This document shows positions 1-7,237 of a stretch of 34,943 nucleotides of DNA, one piece after another. The notes beneath the pieces are model-generated. The model had not been told where the DNA came from, ran no database searches, and worked only from the letters and a program-made list of their open reading frames with translations. Made by a program: the position numbers and the translations under genes. Positions within the stretch are counted from its first letter, which is position 1. Each line of letters begins with the position of its first letter. Origin of the DNA: Rhodospirillales bacterium (GTDB lineage Bacteria; Pseudomonadota; Alphaproteobacteria; Rhodospirillales; Magnetospirillaceae); assembly GCA_014379805.1 (NCBI GenBank), contig JACMLB010000298.1:1-34943 (forward strand), written 5' to 3'.

Positions 1-573
1 GCCGATGGGAAAGGGCGGCCACATCCAGGTTTCCGGGCCTTTGCGCTGGAACATGCAGCGTTGCGTGGGTTTACCCAAGGTATCGAGCACCTTTTGCGCC
101 GGCTCGCCCAAAGACAGGCCCGAGAAGGTGGCGGGCATTTCCGTGGGCGGGCCGATCAGTTGGACCGCCACCACCACCTTGTCCTGATAGGTCACCACGT
201 AATAGGGCTCGGGGATCGAGCGCTGGTGGATGGGGTAGACCCGGGCTTCGGTGCGTAAGTCCAACTCGTTGATGTTGGTGGCCTCACCCAGCAATTCTTC
301 CACCTGACCGATGCCGTCGGCGATGGCCACCGCGCCCACCTTCAGGCAGGGCAGGAAAGTCACGGGTTTCTCGCGCCCGACCATGGCGGCGCCTGCGTCG
401 TGTTCGACGGCGCAGGCCAGCCCCCGTCCGGGCACCCGGTGGAATTGGTTGGGCGTGATGGTGTCCGAGGCGGCACCGGGCTCGCCGATGCCGTCGGGAC
501 CGCGACACGGCACCTGGGCGAAGGCGGGCAGGCTGAGGGCGGCCAGTACGGCGGCAAGGATGGGTGTGCGCAT
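1..573 (-). CDS. Secreted protein of unknown function, 3' end outside window
   Basis: Reading from an ATG at 573 toward the left edge gives 191 codons with no stop, so the C-terminus lies outside the window. The N-terminus (MRTPILAAVLAALSLPAFA, then QVPC) is a clear Sec signal peptide, so the product is probably periplasmic or exported. The mature part has several Cys residues. Two stretches of similar pattern occur, IADGIGQVEELLGEA and SLGEPAQKVLDTLGKP. This G-x-x-V-x-x-x-LG-x-P pattern recalls SmpA/BamE-like repeats, but I do not claim membership. The gene starts 31 bases after the serine protease gene and may be the last member of that operon. No good Shine-Dalgarno sequence precedes the ATG, so translation may rely on readthrough or coupling. 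Function unknown. Confidence 0.7.
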   Translation of the reverse strand, partial: MRTPILAAVLAALSLPAFAQVPCRGPDGIGEPGAASDTITPNQFHRVPGRGLACAVEHDAGAAMVGREKPVTFLPCLKVGAVAIADGIGQVEELLGEATNINELDLRTEARVYPIHQRSIPEPYYVVTYQDKVVVAVQLIGPPTEMPATFSGLSLGEPAQKVLDTLGKPTQRCMFQRKGPETWMWPPFPIG

Positions 574-604
574 GGGGCAATGATAGGCAAGGTGCCTGCC
601 CTTG

Positions 605-1663
605 TCACTCCTGCGCAGCCGCCTCCACTTTGACCTCCAGGTTCTGCTGGCGGCCCGCGCGGTCCACCGCCAGTTCCAGACGGCTGCCCACGCGGGTCAG
701 GCCGATGCGGTTACGAAGTTCCGTGGCCGAGCGCACCTCGTCGCCATTGACCGCCAGCACCACATCGCCCGGCTTCAACCCGGCGCGGGCGGCGGGGCTG
801 CCGGGCTCCACGTGCACCACGGCGGCGCCTTGTGCCCGGTCCGTACCCAGCTTGCCGGCAAGGTCGGGGGTCAGGTCCTGAATGGCGATGCCGATGCGGC
901 CACGATGGACCGAGCCGTGCTGGACCAATTGCTGCATGACCGAGCGGGCCATGTTGATGGGAACAGCAAAGCCGATGCCGATATTGCCGCCGCCGGGGGC
1001 CAGAATGGCGGTGTTGATGCCGATCAGTTCGCCCTTGAAATTCACCAGGGCGCCGCCCGAATTGCCGGGATTGATGGAGGCGTCGGTCTGGATGAAATCC
1101 TCATAGCCCTCGATCCCCAGGCCCGAGCGGCCAATGGCCGAGACCATGCCAGAGGTCACCGTCTGGCCCAGCCCAAACGGGTTGCCGATGGCGAGGACGA
1201 AATCGCCCACCTGCACCTTGTCGGAATTGCTCATGGGAATGTCGAACAGAGAATTGCCGTCGATCTTCAGCACGGCAATGTCGGTGGCTTCGTCGCGGCC
1301 CACCAGCTTGGCGCGGAAGGTGCGGTTGTCCTTGGTGGTGACGTCGATACGGTCGGCTTCCTCGACCACGTGGTTGTTGGTCAGCACATAGCCGTTGCGG
1401 GCATCGACGATGACGCCCGAGCCGGCGGCGCGGGTCTCGCGCTTGGGCATGCGCGGCAAGTCGAAGAAGCGGCGAAAGAACGGATCGTTGAGCAGCGGAT
1501 TTTCCGCCGCCGGCGACACCGCGCGGATGGAGATATTCACCACCGCCGGCGTCACCTTCTGTACCAGGGGCGCCACCGTGGTGGTAACGGTTTCGGGCAA
1601 TTGGGCCGAGACCGGCAGCGACGCCGCCAGCAGCAGAACAGCCAGAACCATCCCCCTCATCAT
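605..1663 (-). CDS. HtrA/Deg-family periplasmic serine protease, one PDZ domain
   Basis: A 352-residue protein with a signal peptide (about residues 1-20, ending PVSA), then a trypsin-like protease domain and a single C-terminal PDZ domain (about 255-345). The catalytic triad is visible: His98 in TNNHVVEEAD, Asp128 in DEATDIAVLKID and Ser202 in NPGNSGGAL. Family members degrade or hold misfolded envelope proteins in the periplasm. One PDZ and a length near 350 resemble DegS, but the cleavable-looking signal peptide suggests a soluble enzyme rather than a membrane anchor. A strong ribosome site (AGGAGGAT) lies 3 bases before the first of two adjacent ATG codons, placing it better for the second. 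The gene follows the M48 peptidase by 9 bases, so the two are surely cotranscribed. All catalytic residues are present. Confidence 0.93.
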   Translation of the reverse strand: MMRGMVLAVLLLAASLPVSAQLPETVTTTVAPLVQKVTPAVVNISIRAVSPAAENPLLNDPFFRRFFDLPRMPKRETRAAGSGVIVDARNGYVLTNNHVVEEADRIDVTTKDNRTFRAKLVGRDEATDIAVLKIDGNSLFDIPMSNSDKVQVGDFVLAIGNPFGLGQTVTSGMVSAIGRSGLGIEGYEDFIQTDASINPGNSGGALVNFKGELIGINTAILAPGGGNIGIGFAVPINMARSVMQQLVQHGSVHRGRIGIAIQDLTPDLAGKLGTDRAQGAAVVHVEPGSPAARAGLKPGDVVLAVNGDEVRSATELRNRIGLTRVGSRLELAVDRAGRQQNLEVKVEAAAQE

Positions 1664-1672
1664 GCGATCCTC

Positions 1673-2608
1673 CTATCGTCGTCCCGGCCACCACCAACGC
1701 GGGGCCGGCGGCAGGCCCAACAGGCTGGGCATCATCAGGGATTCGGGGACCAGCAGCCATTGAGGCAAGGGTTGCGGCGCCAGTTCGCGCAGGCGCTCGA
1801 CCCGTTCCTCCATGGTCGGATGGGTGCGAATCCAACGGCCCCATCCCCCACGGGTCAGCCGCTCCCAATTATTGACGCCTTGCAGGCGTTCAATGCGGTC
1901 CAGCGCACGGATCAGCCCCTCGGGGTCGCCGGTCAGCTCCGCACCGCCCGCATCGGCGTCAAATTCTCGGGTGCGCGACAGTTTCAGCGTCAGCAGATCG
2001 TTGACCATGGGCGCCACCACCAGCAGCGCCAGGGCGATGGTGGGCGACTGGTCCAGGCTGGGCAGATAAAGCAGGATCAGGAACACGCCGAACAGGGACA
2101 GCATGCGGGTCAGCCGCCCGGCGGCCTCGGCCAGACGCAGCAGCTTGAGGTCGCCGCTGCGCAGGTGGCTGGTCTCGTGGGCCAATACGGCGGCCAGTTC
2201 ACGGCCCGGCAGATGGCGCAGCATTCCGTCAGACAGGGCAATGGTGCCGTCGGCACCCCAGCCAGTGGACAGCGCCACCAACTCGCGCCGGGGGATGTAC
2301 AGCAGGGGCGGTACTTGCTCCAACCCGGCGCGGGTGGACAATTCGCGCATGATGCCGTGCAGGCCGGGCGCCTCGGCGGGGGCTAGGGGCACGGCGCCGT
2401 ACAGCGCCTTCAACAAGGTGGTGGAGCGCACCGGCTGCACCAGCAACACCAGCACCGTTCCAATGACCGCCCAGACAATGCCCTCGGGACCCACCACCAG
2501 CCAGCCGATCATGGCCATCCAGGCGCCGATGCCCGCCAGGATCAACAGCGATTGAGTGCGGTTGCGGCGGTGGTGACGGGCGAGAACTGCGCTGTTCAAG
2601 CGGGGCAT
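1673..2608 (-). CDS. M48-family membrane zinc metallopeptidase (HtpX-like)
   Basis: A 311-residue integral membrane protein. Two hydrophobic segments lie near the N-terminus (about 19-38 and 40-58) and two more in the middle (about 168-184 and 188-206). The zinc site is HETSH (His144, Glu145, His148), with Glu215 in SRTREFDADAGG as the likely third ligand. This HExxH plus downstream ExxxD arrangement is typical of M48 peptidases such as HtpX, which cut damaged membrane proteins. The start is 5 bases after the stop of the J-domain gene, implying translational coupling. The gene sits between a chaperone and a periplasmic protease, so a role in membrane protein quality control is a reasonable inference. 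It is not close enough by eye to call htpX itself. Confidence 0.88.
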   Translation of the reverse strand: MPRLNSAVLARHHRRNRTQSLLILAGIGAWMAMIGWLVVGPEGIVWAVIGTVLVLLVQPVRSTTLLKALYGAVPLAPAEAPGLHGIMRELSTRAGLEQVPPLLYIPRRELVALSTGWGADGTIALSDGMLRHLPGRELAAVLAHETSHLRSGDLKLLRLAEAAGRLTRMLSLFGVFLILLYLPSLDQSPTIALALLVVAPMVNDLLTLKLSRTREFDADAGGAELTGDPEGLIRALDRIERLQGVNNWERLTRGGWGRWIRTHPTMEERVERLRELAPQPLPQWLLVPESLMMPSLLGLPPAPRWWWPGRR

Positions 2609-2613
2609 GGCCG

Positions 2614-3468
2614 TTACATTCCGGCGCGCGGATCATAGGGGTGACTGGCGCTCCAACGGGCGACAAAGGCGGCCAGTTCGTCATCCATGCGGTCGGGCAG
2701 CACTACCTTCAGCGAGACATACTGGTCCCCGCCCTTGATGCCCTTGCCCTTCAACCGCAGCTTGGTTCCGGTGTTGGAGCGCGGCGGCACCGTGACCGTC
2801 ACCCGGCCAGTCAGGGTCGGCACGGTGATCTTGCCGCCATTGACCGCCTCGGCCAGGGTTACCGGCACTTCCACCTGGATATCGTCGCCATTGCGGGTGA
2901 ACAGCCGGTGGGGCGCCACATGGATTTCCAGCAGCAAATCGCCGCCCGATTCCCCCTGGCCCTTCAGCCGCAGGGTCTGGCCGTCCTTGATGCCGGCGGG
3001 AATGGAGATACCCAGCATGCGCCCGCCCACATCCACCCGCTTGACCGCGCCCTGGGCGGCATCAGCCAAATCCACGGTCAACGCGTGGCGGATGTCCTGG
3101 CCGCGTGCAGTTTTGGCACTGAAGCGGTCGCCGAACAGATGCTCGAACAAATCTTCCGCCCTGCTGCCGCCATCGCCGAACGAGAAGTTGTAAGCCCCGC
3201 GCGCACCAGCGCCGTGGGCGGCGGAATAGGCACGGGCAAAGGTCTCGCGGCCCTCGGCGTCGATTTCGCCCCGGTCGAAGCGGGCGCGCTTGGTGGGGTC
3301 GGACAACAAGTCATAGGCAGCACTAATCTCGCGGAACCGAGACTCGGACTCCTTGTTGTCCGGGTTCATGTCGGGATGATGCTTTTTGGCGAGCTTGCGG
3401 TATGCCTTGCGAAGCTCATCCTCGCTGGCACTCGGCTTGACACCCAGGATGTCATACGGGCTGCGCAT
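2614..3468 (-). CDS. DnaJ-class co-chaperone (CbpA-like, no zinc finger)
   Basis: A 284-residue J-domain protein. The J domain fills residues 1-70, with HPD at 31-33 as the DnaK-activating motif and the usual YDILGV start. A linker of about 50 residues (some Gly/Ala/Phe) leads to the two-part C-terminal substrate-binding domain (about 125-270, with [20 protein letters not shown] and [12 protein letters not shown]). The four CxxCxGxG zinc repeats of true DnaJ are missing, so it belongs to the CbpA/DjlA-like type II class. It is first in a run with the M48 peptidase and the HtrA protease, which fits a stress-response operon. The ATG at 3468 is the natural start because the J domain begins at once. 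Confidence 0.92.
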   Translation of the reverse strand: MRSPYDILGVKPSASEDELRKAYRKLAKKHHPDMNPDNKESESRFREISAAYDLLSDPTKRARFDRGEIDAEGRETFARAYSAAHGAGARGAYNFSFGDGGSRAEDLFEHLFGDRFSAKTARGQDIRHALTVDLADAAQGAVKRVDVGGRMLGISIPAGIKDGQTLRLKGQGESGGDLLLEIHVAPHRLFTRNGDDIQVEVPVTLAEAVNGGKITVPTLTGRVTVTVPPRSNTGTKLRLKGKGIKGGDQYVSLKVVLPDRMDDELAAFVARWSASHPYDPRAGM

Positions 3469-3539
3469 GGGTCCTCACTTCGCCCCAATCGGCGGCGTTG
3501 CGTTGTACCGAAACCCCATCAGGCAATCCCGGCCCTAAC

Positions 3540-3567
3540 GATTTAGGCCGCGCCAATGCGCCGTCAA
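3540..3567 (-). promoter_or_regulatory. Candidate promoter of the J-domain/M48/HtrA operon
   Basis: On the minus strand, CTTGACG (TTGACG at 3567-3562) is followed after 16 bases by TAAATC (3545-3540), about 70 bases before the J-domain start. The -35 half is good and the -10 half is weak. The CTTGAC form is also seen in alphaproteobacterial heat-shock (RpoH) promoters, but no CCCAT-like -10 is present, so the sigma factor is open. Confidence 0.3.
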
Positions 3568-3925
3568 GGGCAACTGCTGTCCCGCTTTTTCTCCCCAAAG
3601 ATTGGTGCCGTTGCATGCGGAGAAATCCAGCCGCAACGCAGATGGGCCCGGATGGCGGGTGCGCCGAAGCCTTGTCCAATGAAGACCGCTGATCCACATT
3701 ACCAAAGCTTAATCCCGCCGAAAGGTGGCCGTAAGGTGGGAACCGGCATTCTCCTCGTCATCAAGCAGGGATGTACCGACGGTTTTAGCGCTCCCCGTCC
3801 AGCATCCGGCTCAGGCGGACCCGAACTCCCCCGCCGATCGGACGCCCCACTTCTCCCCCGGAGTGGTGCGAGACTAACGGACCCGGCCCCTCCCCCCCCC
3901 GGCAAGGTTCGTCCAAATGAAAAAC
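3568..3925. other. Gene-free stretch between divergent operons
   Basis: The open frames across this region have no recognisable domains, are rich in Pro/Arg/Ser and change character against the flanking genes, so I treat it as non-coding. It must contain the promoter of the two-component pair that begins at 3997, because only about 35 bases separate the hairpin at 3926-3962 from that gene. I see no other clear element. Confidence 0.5.
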
Positions 3926-3962
3926 GCCCCCGCAGCTTCCCCCCCTGGCTGCGGGGGCTTTT
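3926..3962 (+). terminator. Strong hairpin with T-tract, terminator or leader attenuator
   Basis: An 11-base perfect stem (GCCCCCGCAGC at 3926-3936 with GCTGCGGGGGC at 3948-3958), an 11-base C-rich loop, then TTTT. An A-tract (AAAA at 3921-3924) on the other side also gives a T-tract on the minus strand, so it could work in both directions. No gene ends here on either strand. It lies 34 bases before the response regulator start. Confidence 0.7.
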
Positions 3963-3996
3963 CATGTGCGGTGTTGCAAGAGTAAGGTCCGAGCCC

Positions 3997-4674
3997 ATGC
4001 GTATTCTGCTCATCGAAGACGATCAAGAGGCGGCGGCCTATCTGGCCAAGGGCCTGCGCGAGGCCGGGCACAATGTGGACCACGCCGCCAATGGCACCGA
4101 TGGCCTGTTCCTGGCCACCTCGGAACGCTATGACGTGATGGTGGTGGACCGCATGCTGCCGGGGCTGGACGGGCTGACCATCATCCAAACGCTACGCACC
4201 GCCGGCAACGCCACGCCGGTGCTGATCCTGTCGGCTTTGGGCAAGGTGGATGACCGGGTGCGCGGGCTTAAGGCCGGCGGCGACGATTATCTGGTCAAGC
4301 CCTATGCCTTCGCCGAATTGATAGCCCGCATCGAGGCTCTGGGCCGGCGCGTCACCAGCAACCAGCCCGACACCAAATTGAAGGTCGAAGATTTGGAGAT
4401 GGACCTGCTGGCGCGCACCGTTGCCCGCGCCAGCCGAGATATCGATTTGCAGCCACGGGAATTCCGCCTGCTGGAATACCTCATGCGTCATGCCGGTCAG
4501 GTGGTGACCCGCACCATGCTGCTTGAAAACGTGTGGGAGTATCATTTCGACCCCCAGACCAATCTGATCGACGTGCATATCAGCCGCTTGCGCCAGAAGG
4601 TGGACAAAGACTTCGACCAGGCGCTGATCCATACCGTGCGCGGCGCAGGATATACCCTCCGTGCGGCCCGCTAG
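3997..4674 (+). CDS. OmpR/PhoB-family response regulator
   Basis: A 225-residue DNA-binding regulator. The receiver domain (1-115) has the acidic pair in IEDDQ, the phosphoacceptor Asp51 in VVDRMLPGLDG and Lys101 in YLVKPYAF. The winged-helix effector domain (about 130-223) has the family pattern PREFRLLEYLMRHAGQVVTR and the DVHISRLRQKVD recognition segment, ending HTVRGAGYTLR. The ATG at 3997 was chosen because the receiver starts there; the longer upstream frame is low-complexity and crosses a terminator-like hairpin. Its 3' end overlaps the next kinase gene by 14 bases, so the two form a cognate pair. The signal cannot be told from sequence. Confidence 0.93.
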   Translation: MRILLIEDDQEAAAYLAKGLREAGHNVDHAANGTDGLFLATSERYDVMVVDRMLPGLDGLTIIQTLRTAGNATPVLILSALGKVDDRVRGLKAGGDDYLVKPYAFAELIARIEALGRRVTSNQPDTKLKVEDLEMDLLARTVARASRDIDLQPREFRLLEYLMRHAGQVVTRTMLLENVWEYHFDPQTNLIDVHISRLRQKVDKDFDQALIHTVRGAGYTLRAAR

Positions 4675-6049
4675 CTTCCCCCTGCCCCCGTTGCTGCGCG
4701 CCACCACCTTCCGGCTGGCGCTGTCGTATCTGGGCATCTTCACCGTCTCGGCCATGGCGCTGCTGGCGCTGGTATCGTGGAGCACCTCGGTTTTCATCGA
4801 GTGGCAGGTTCAGGAAACCGTGGAGGCCGAGGCCACCGGCCTGTCCGAGCAATACCGCGAGCGCTCCATCCAGGGTCTGGCCGAAGTCATCGGCAACCGC
4901 GCCAATCAAGACCTTGAGCGCCGCGCGGTTTATCTGCTGCTGGCGCCTGACGGCACCCGCATCGCCGGCAATCTGTTCGGCTGGCCCAATGAACCGGGCG
5001 ACGCCAGCGGCTGGGTGCGCTTCACCATCGAACGCATGGACGACGCCCATTTCGCCACCGAAGTGCTGGCCCGCACCTATGAACTGCCCGAGAATTACAA
5101 GCTGCTGGTGGGCCGCTCCATGCACGACGCCCGGCGGGTCAAATCGGCCATCAACCGGGCGCTGGGCTGGGGTTTGGCGCTGACCGTTCTGCTGGGCATC
5201 ATCGGCGGCTATTTCACCAGCCGCCACATGCTGACCCGCGTGGAAGCCATGAGCCGCACGGCCCGGCGCATCGTCGGCGGCGACATGACCAGCCGCATGA
5301 AGCTGACCGGGACGCGGGACGAATTCGACCAGCTCGCCACCAGCTTCAACGAGATGATGGACGAAATCGAACGGCTGGTGGAAGGCATCCGCACGGTCAC
5401 CGACAACATCGCCCACGATCTGCGTACGCCACTGAACCGCCTGCGCTCGCGCATCGACGTGGCGTTGATGACCAAGACCGATACCGCCGATCTGCGCCGC
5501 ACCCTGGAAGAAACCGTTATCGAGGCCGACCGCCTGCTGGCGACCTTCAGCGCCCTGCTTGCCATCAGCAACGCCGAGTCAGGCCAACGCCTGCACAACT
5601 TCCAGCCGCTTAACCCGGCGCAACTGGCCCAGGACGTGGTCGAACTTTACGAACCCCTGGCCGAGGAAAAGGGCATCGCCATGGCCTGCCATGCGGACCC
5701 CGATCTATCGCTGCAAGGCGACCGGCATTTGATGTTCCAGGCCCTGGCGAACCTTGTGGACAACGCGGTCAAATACACCCCGCCGGGTGGCACCGTGGCT
5801 GTCACCGTGGCCGGCACGTCCTCGGGAATCGAGGTGACCGTGGCCGATTCCGGGCCGGGCATCCCTGCCGACTCCCGCGACAAGGTGCTGGACCGGTTCG
5901 TGCGGCTGGACTCCACCCGCTCTACTCCTGGAAACGGCCTGGGCCTGTCCCTGGTCAAGGCGGTGGCGCGGCTGCATGGCGCCAATCTGGTGCTGGACGA
6001 CAACGCGCCGGGGCTGTTGGTGCGCATGGTGTTTACGCGAGTGGCTTAG
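4661..6049 (+). CDS. Membrane HAMP sensor histidine kinase
   Basis: A 462-residue kinase, partner of the OmpR-type regulator just upstream. It has two membrane segments (about 17-40 and 165-187) enclosing a periplasmic sensor region of about 125 residues, then HAMP (about 188-240), HisKA with His252 in AHDLRTPLNRLRS, and a HATPase domain (N-box LVDNAVKYT, G1 DSGPGIP, G2 GNGLGLSL). The start is a GTG inside the end of the regulator gene; the next Met codon would fall inside the first membrane segment. The layout (short periplasmic domain, EnvZ/QseC-like order) suits detection of an envelope or solute signal, but I cannot name it. Its stop overlaps the stop of the convergent PEBP gene. Confidence 0.92.
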   Translation: MRPASFPLPPLLRATTFRLALSYLGIFTVSAMALLALVSWSTSVFIEWQVQETVEAEATGLSEQYRERSIQGLAEVIGNRANQDLERRAVYLLLAPDGTRIAGNLFGWPNEPGDASGWVRFTIERMDDAHFATEVLARTYELPENYKLLVGRSMHDARRVKSAINRALGWGLALTVLLGIIGGYFTSRHMLTRVEAMSRTARRIVGGDMTSRMKLTGTRDEFDQLATSFNEMMDEIERLVEGIRTVTDNIAHDLRTPLNRLRSRIDVALMTKTDTADLRRTLEETVIEADRLLATFSALLAISNAESGQRLHNFQPLNPAQLAQDVVELYEPLAEEKGIAMACHADPDLSLQGDRHLMFQALANLVDNAVKYTPPGGTVAVTVAGTSSGIEVTVADSGPGIPADSRDKVLDRFVRLDSTRSTPGNGLGLSLVKAVARLHGANLVLDDNAPGLLVRMVFTRVA

Positions 6050-6771
6050 GCCCGCGCATATTCCCCCATGATTTCCGCCTCGGCCAGCACATAGGGCCGC
6101 GCCGCTGCGACCACGTCCCGCACTGATGCCTCGGCGGGAACCGGTAGCCGGTCGGTGGACAGGGCGCACAGGCGGAAATGGTAGTGGTGGGTGCCGTGGC
6201 GCTGCGGTGGGCAAGGGCCGCCATAGCCGCGCTTGCCGAAATCGTTGATCCCTTGGTGCAGCGGGCCGCGGGCCGCGCCCTCTTCCAATTGATGGCGGTC
6301 GGGCGGGATGTCGTAGGCGGCCCAATGGTGGAAAGTGCCCTTGGGGGCGTCGGGGTCTTCGCAATAGACCAGGAAGCTGCGGGTATCGTCCGGTTCGCCC
6401 TGCCATTCCAGAGGCGGCGACATGTCCTCGCCCTCGCAGGTGTAGACCGGCGGAATGGTGTCGCCGGACTCGAAAGCGGGGGAATTCACCTGCAGGCGAT
6501 GGCGCGGGTATTGCTGTTCCTCGTCCTGGTCGGTCAGGCCGGGGAACGAGCCCTGATTTTCCACCGCCAGCAGGGGCTCCACCGGTTCGGGGTGATCCAC
6601 CTCTTCCCGCTCCGCCGCCGGGTTGGGCAAGGTCGGGGGTGGGCTCATCTGGATGGCTAGCTCGCTGCGCGCCATTTGCCAGTGATCCAGGGCACGGCCT
6701 TCTGGCCGGCCCTCGCGCTCCCAAATGTGATAGGCGCGCTCGCGGATCGTCTGCTCGGGAATTTCACCCAT
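6046..6771 (-). CDS. DUF2934-PEBP (YbhB/YbcL-like) fusion protein
   Basis: A 241-residue protein with two parts. Residues about 7-40 (TIRERAYHIWEREGRPEGRALDHW is the core, given in pieces: IRERAYHIWE and GRPEGRALDHW) match the short DUF2934 domain common in alphaproteobacteria. Residues about 90-235 are a YbhB/YbcL phosphatidylethanolamine-binding-protein fold, with CEDPDAPKGTFHHWAAYDIP and GKRGYGGPCPP followed by HGTHHYHF. No signal peptide is seen, so it is probably cytoplasmic. The start at 6771 is set by GAGGAGG 9 bases upstream; a longer frame would begin at a TTG lying inside that ribosome site. The ligand or partner is unknown. The DUF2934 and PEBP domains are joined by a Pro/Glu-rich linker. 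Confidence 0.85.
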   Translation of the reverse strand: MGEIPEQTIRERAYHIWEREGRPEGRALDHWQMARSELAIQMSPPPTLPNPAAEREEVDHPEPVEPLLAVENQGSFPGLTDQDEEQQYPRHRLQVNSPAFESGDTIPPVYTCEGEDMSPPLEWQGEPDDTRSFLVYCEDPDAPKGTFHHWAAYDIPPDRHQLEEGAARGPLHQGINDFGKRGYGGPCPPQRHGTHHYHFRLCALSTDRLPVPAEASVRDVVAAARPYVLAEAEIMGEYARA

Positions 6772-6827
6772 GGCGGCAGCCCTCCTCAACAGGAACTTGG
6801 CTGATCTGGCCTACCGCCCGGGCTCCG

Positions 6828-7070
6828 TCACCCCCCCTCTACCAATGCGTGACCATAGCCGGCAAGGGCCAGCACATTGGCCAGCGCCTGACGCCGGGCG
6901 TCCGGCGGCAAGCGCCGGGGCTCGGGGTGCTCTGGGTCAAAGAATAAAGGTTCGCCGCGACGTGGAAGCCGACCGAATTGGCGCTTGAACAGTACCCGCC
7001 GGTACTCAAGCACACCGATCAACTCCAACGTCATCGGCAGGGCCTTGGGCCTCTTGCCGCTGATTTTCAT
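6828..7070 (-). CDS. Small basic protein of unknown function
   Basis: An 80-residue protein beginning MKISGKRPKALPMTLELIGV and rich in Arg/Lys/Pro. I recognise no domain. The ATG at 7070 has GGGAGG 8 bases upstream, a better start than the GC-rich extension to 7121. Its coding look (acceptable codon use, convincing ribosome site, no competing frame) supports a real gene. It lies between the PEBP gene and the divergent kinase block and is read in the same direction as the PEBP gene, about 56 bases before it. Confidence 0.55.
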   Translation of the reverse strand: MKISGKRPKALPMTLELIGVLEYRRVLFKRQFGRLPRRGEPLFFDPEHPEPRRLPPDARRQALANVLALAGYGHALVEGG

Positions 7071-7237
7071 GTTGTTTTCCTCCCGATCCGGCGACTTTAT
7101 CCGAAGCAATCCCAACGCCACCAGTTAGCCCCATGGCCGATCCCCATGGCCGTTCGAGGTATATCCTTCGCTTGTTTGATTGCGTCCGCATGCCGTGCCG
7201 GGGGACAATGCCCCGTTGGGACAGAGGGAATGGCGGT

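Noticed and set aside
602-2386. 594-codon plus-strand frame over the protease genes
   Set aside because: His/Gln/Gly-rich composition without domains; it mirrors the real minus-strand HtrA and M48 genes.
3556-3996. N-terminal extension of the OmpR-type regulator to 3556
   Set aside because: Low-complexity Pro/Arg-rich, crosses a terminator hairpin, and the receiver fold starts at 3997.
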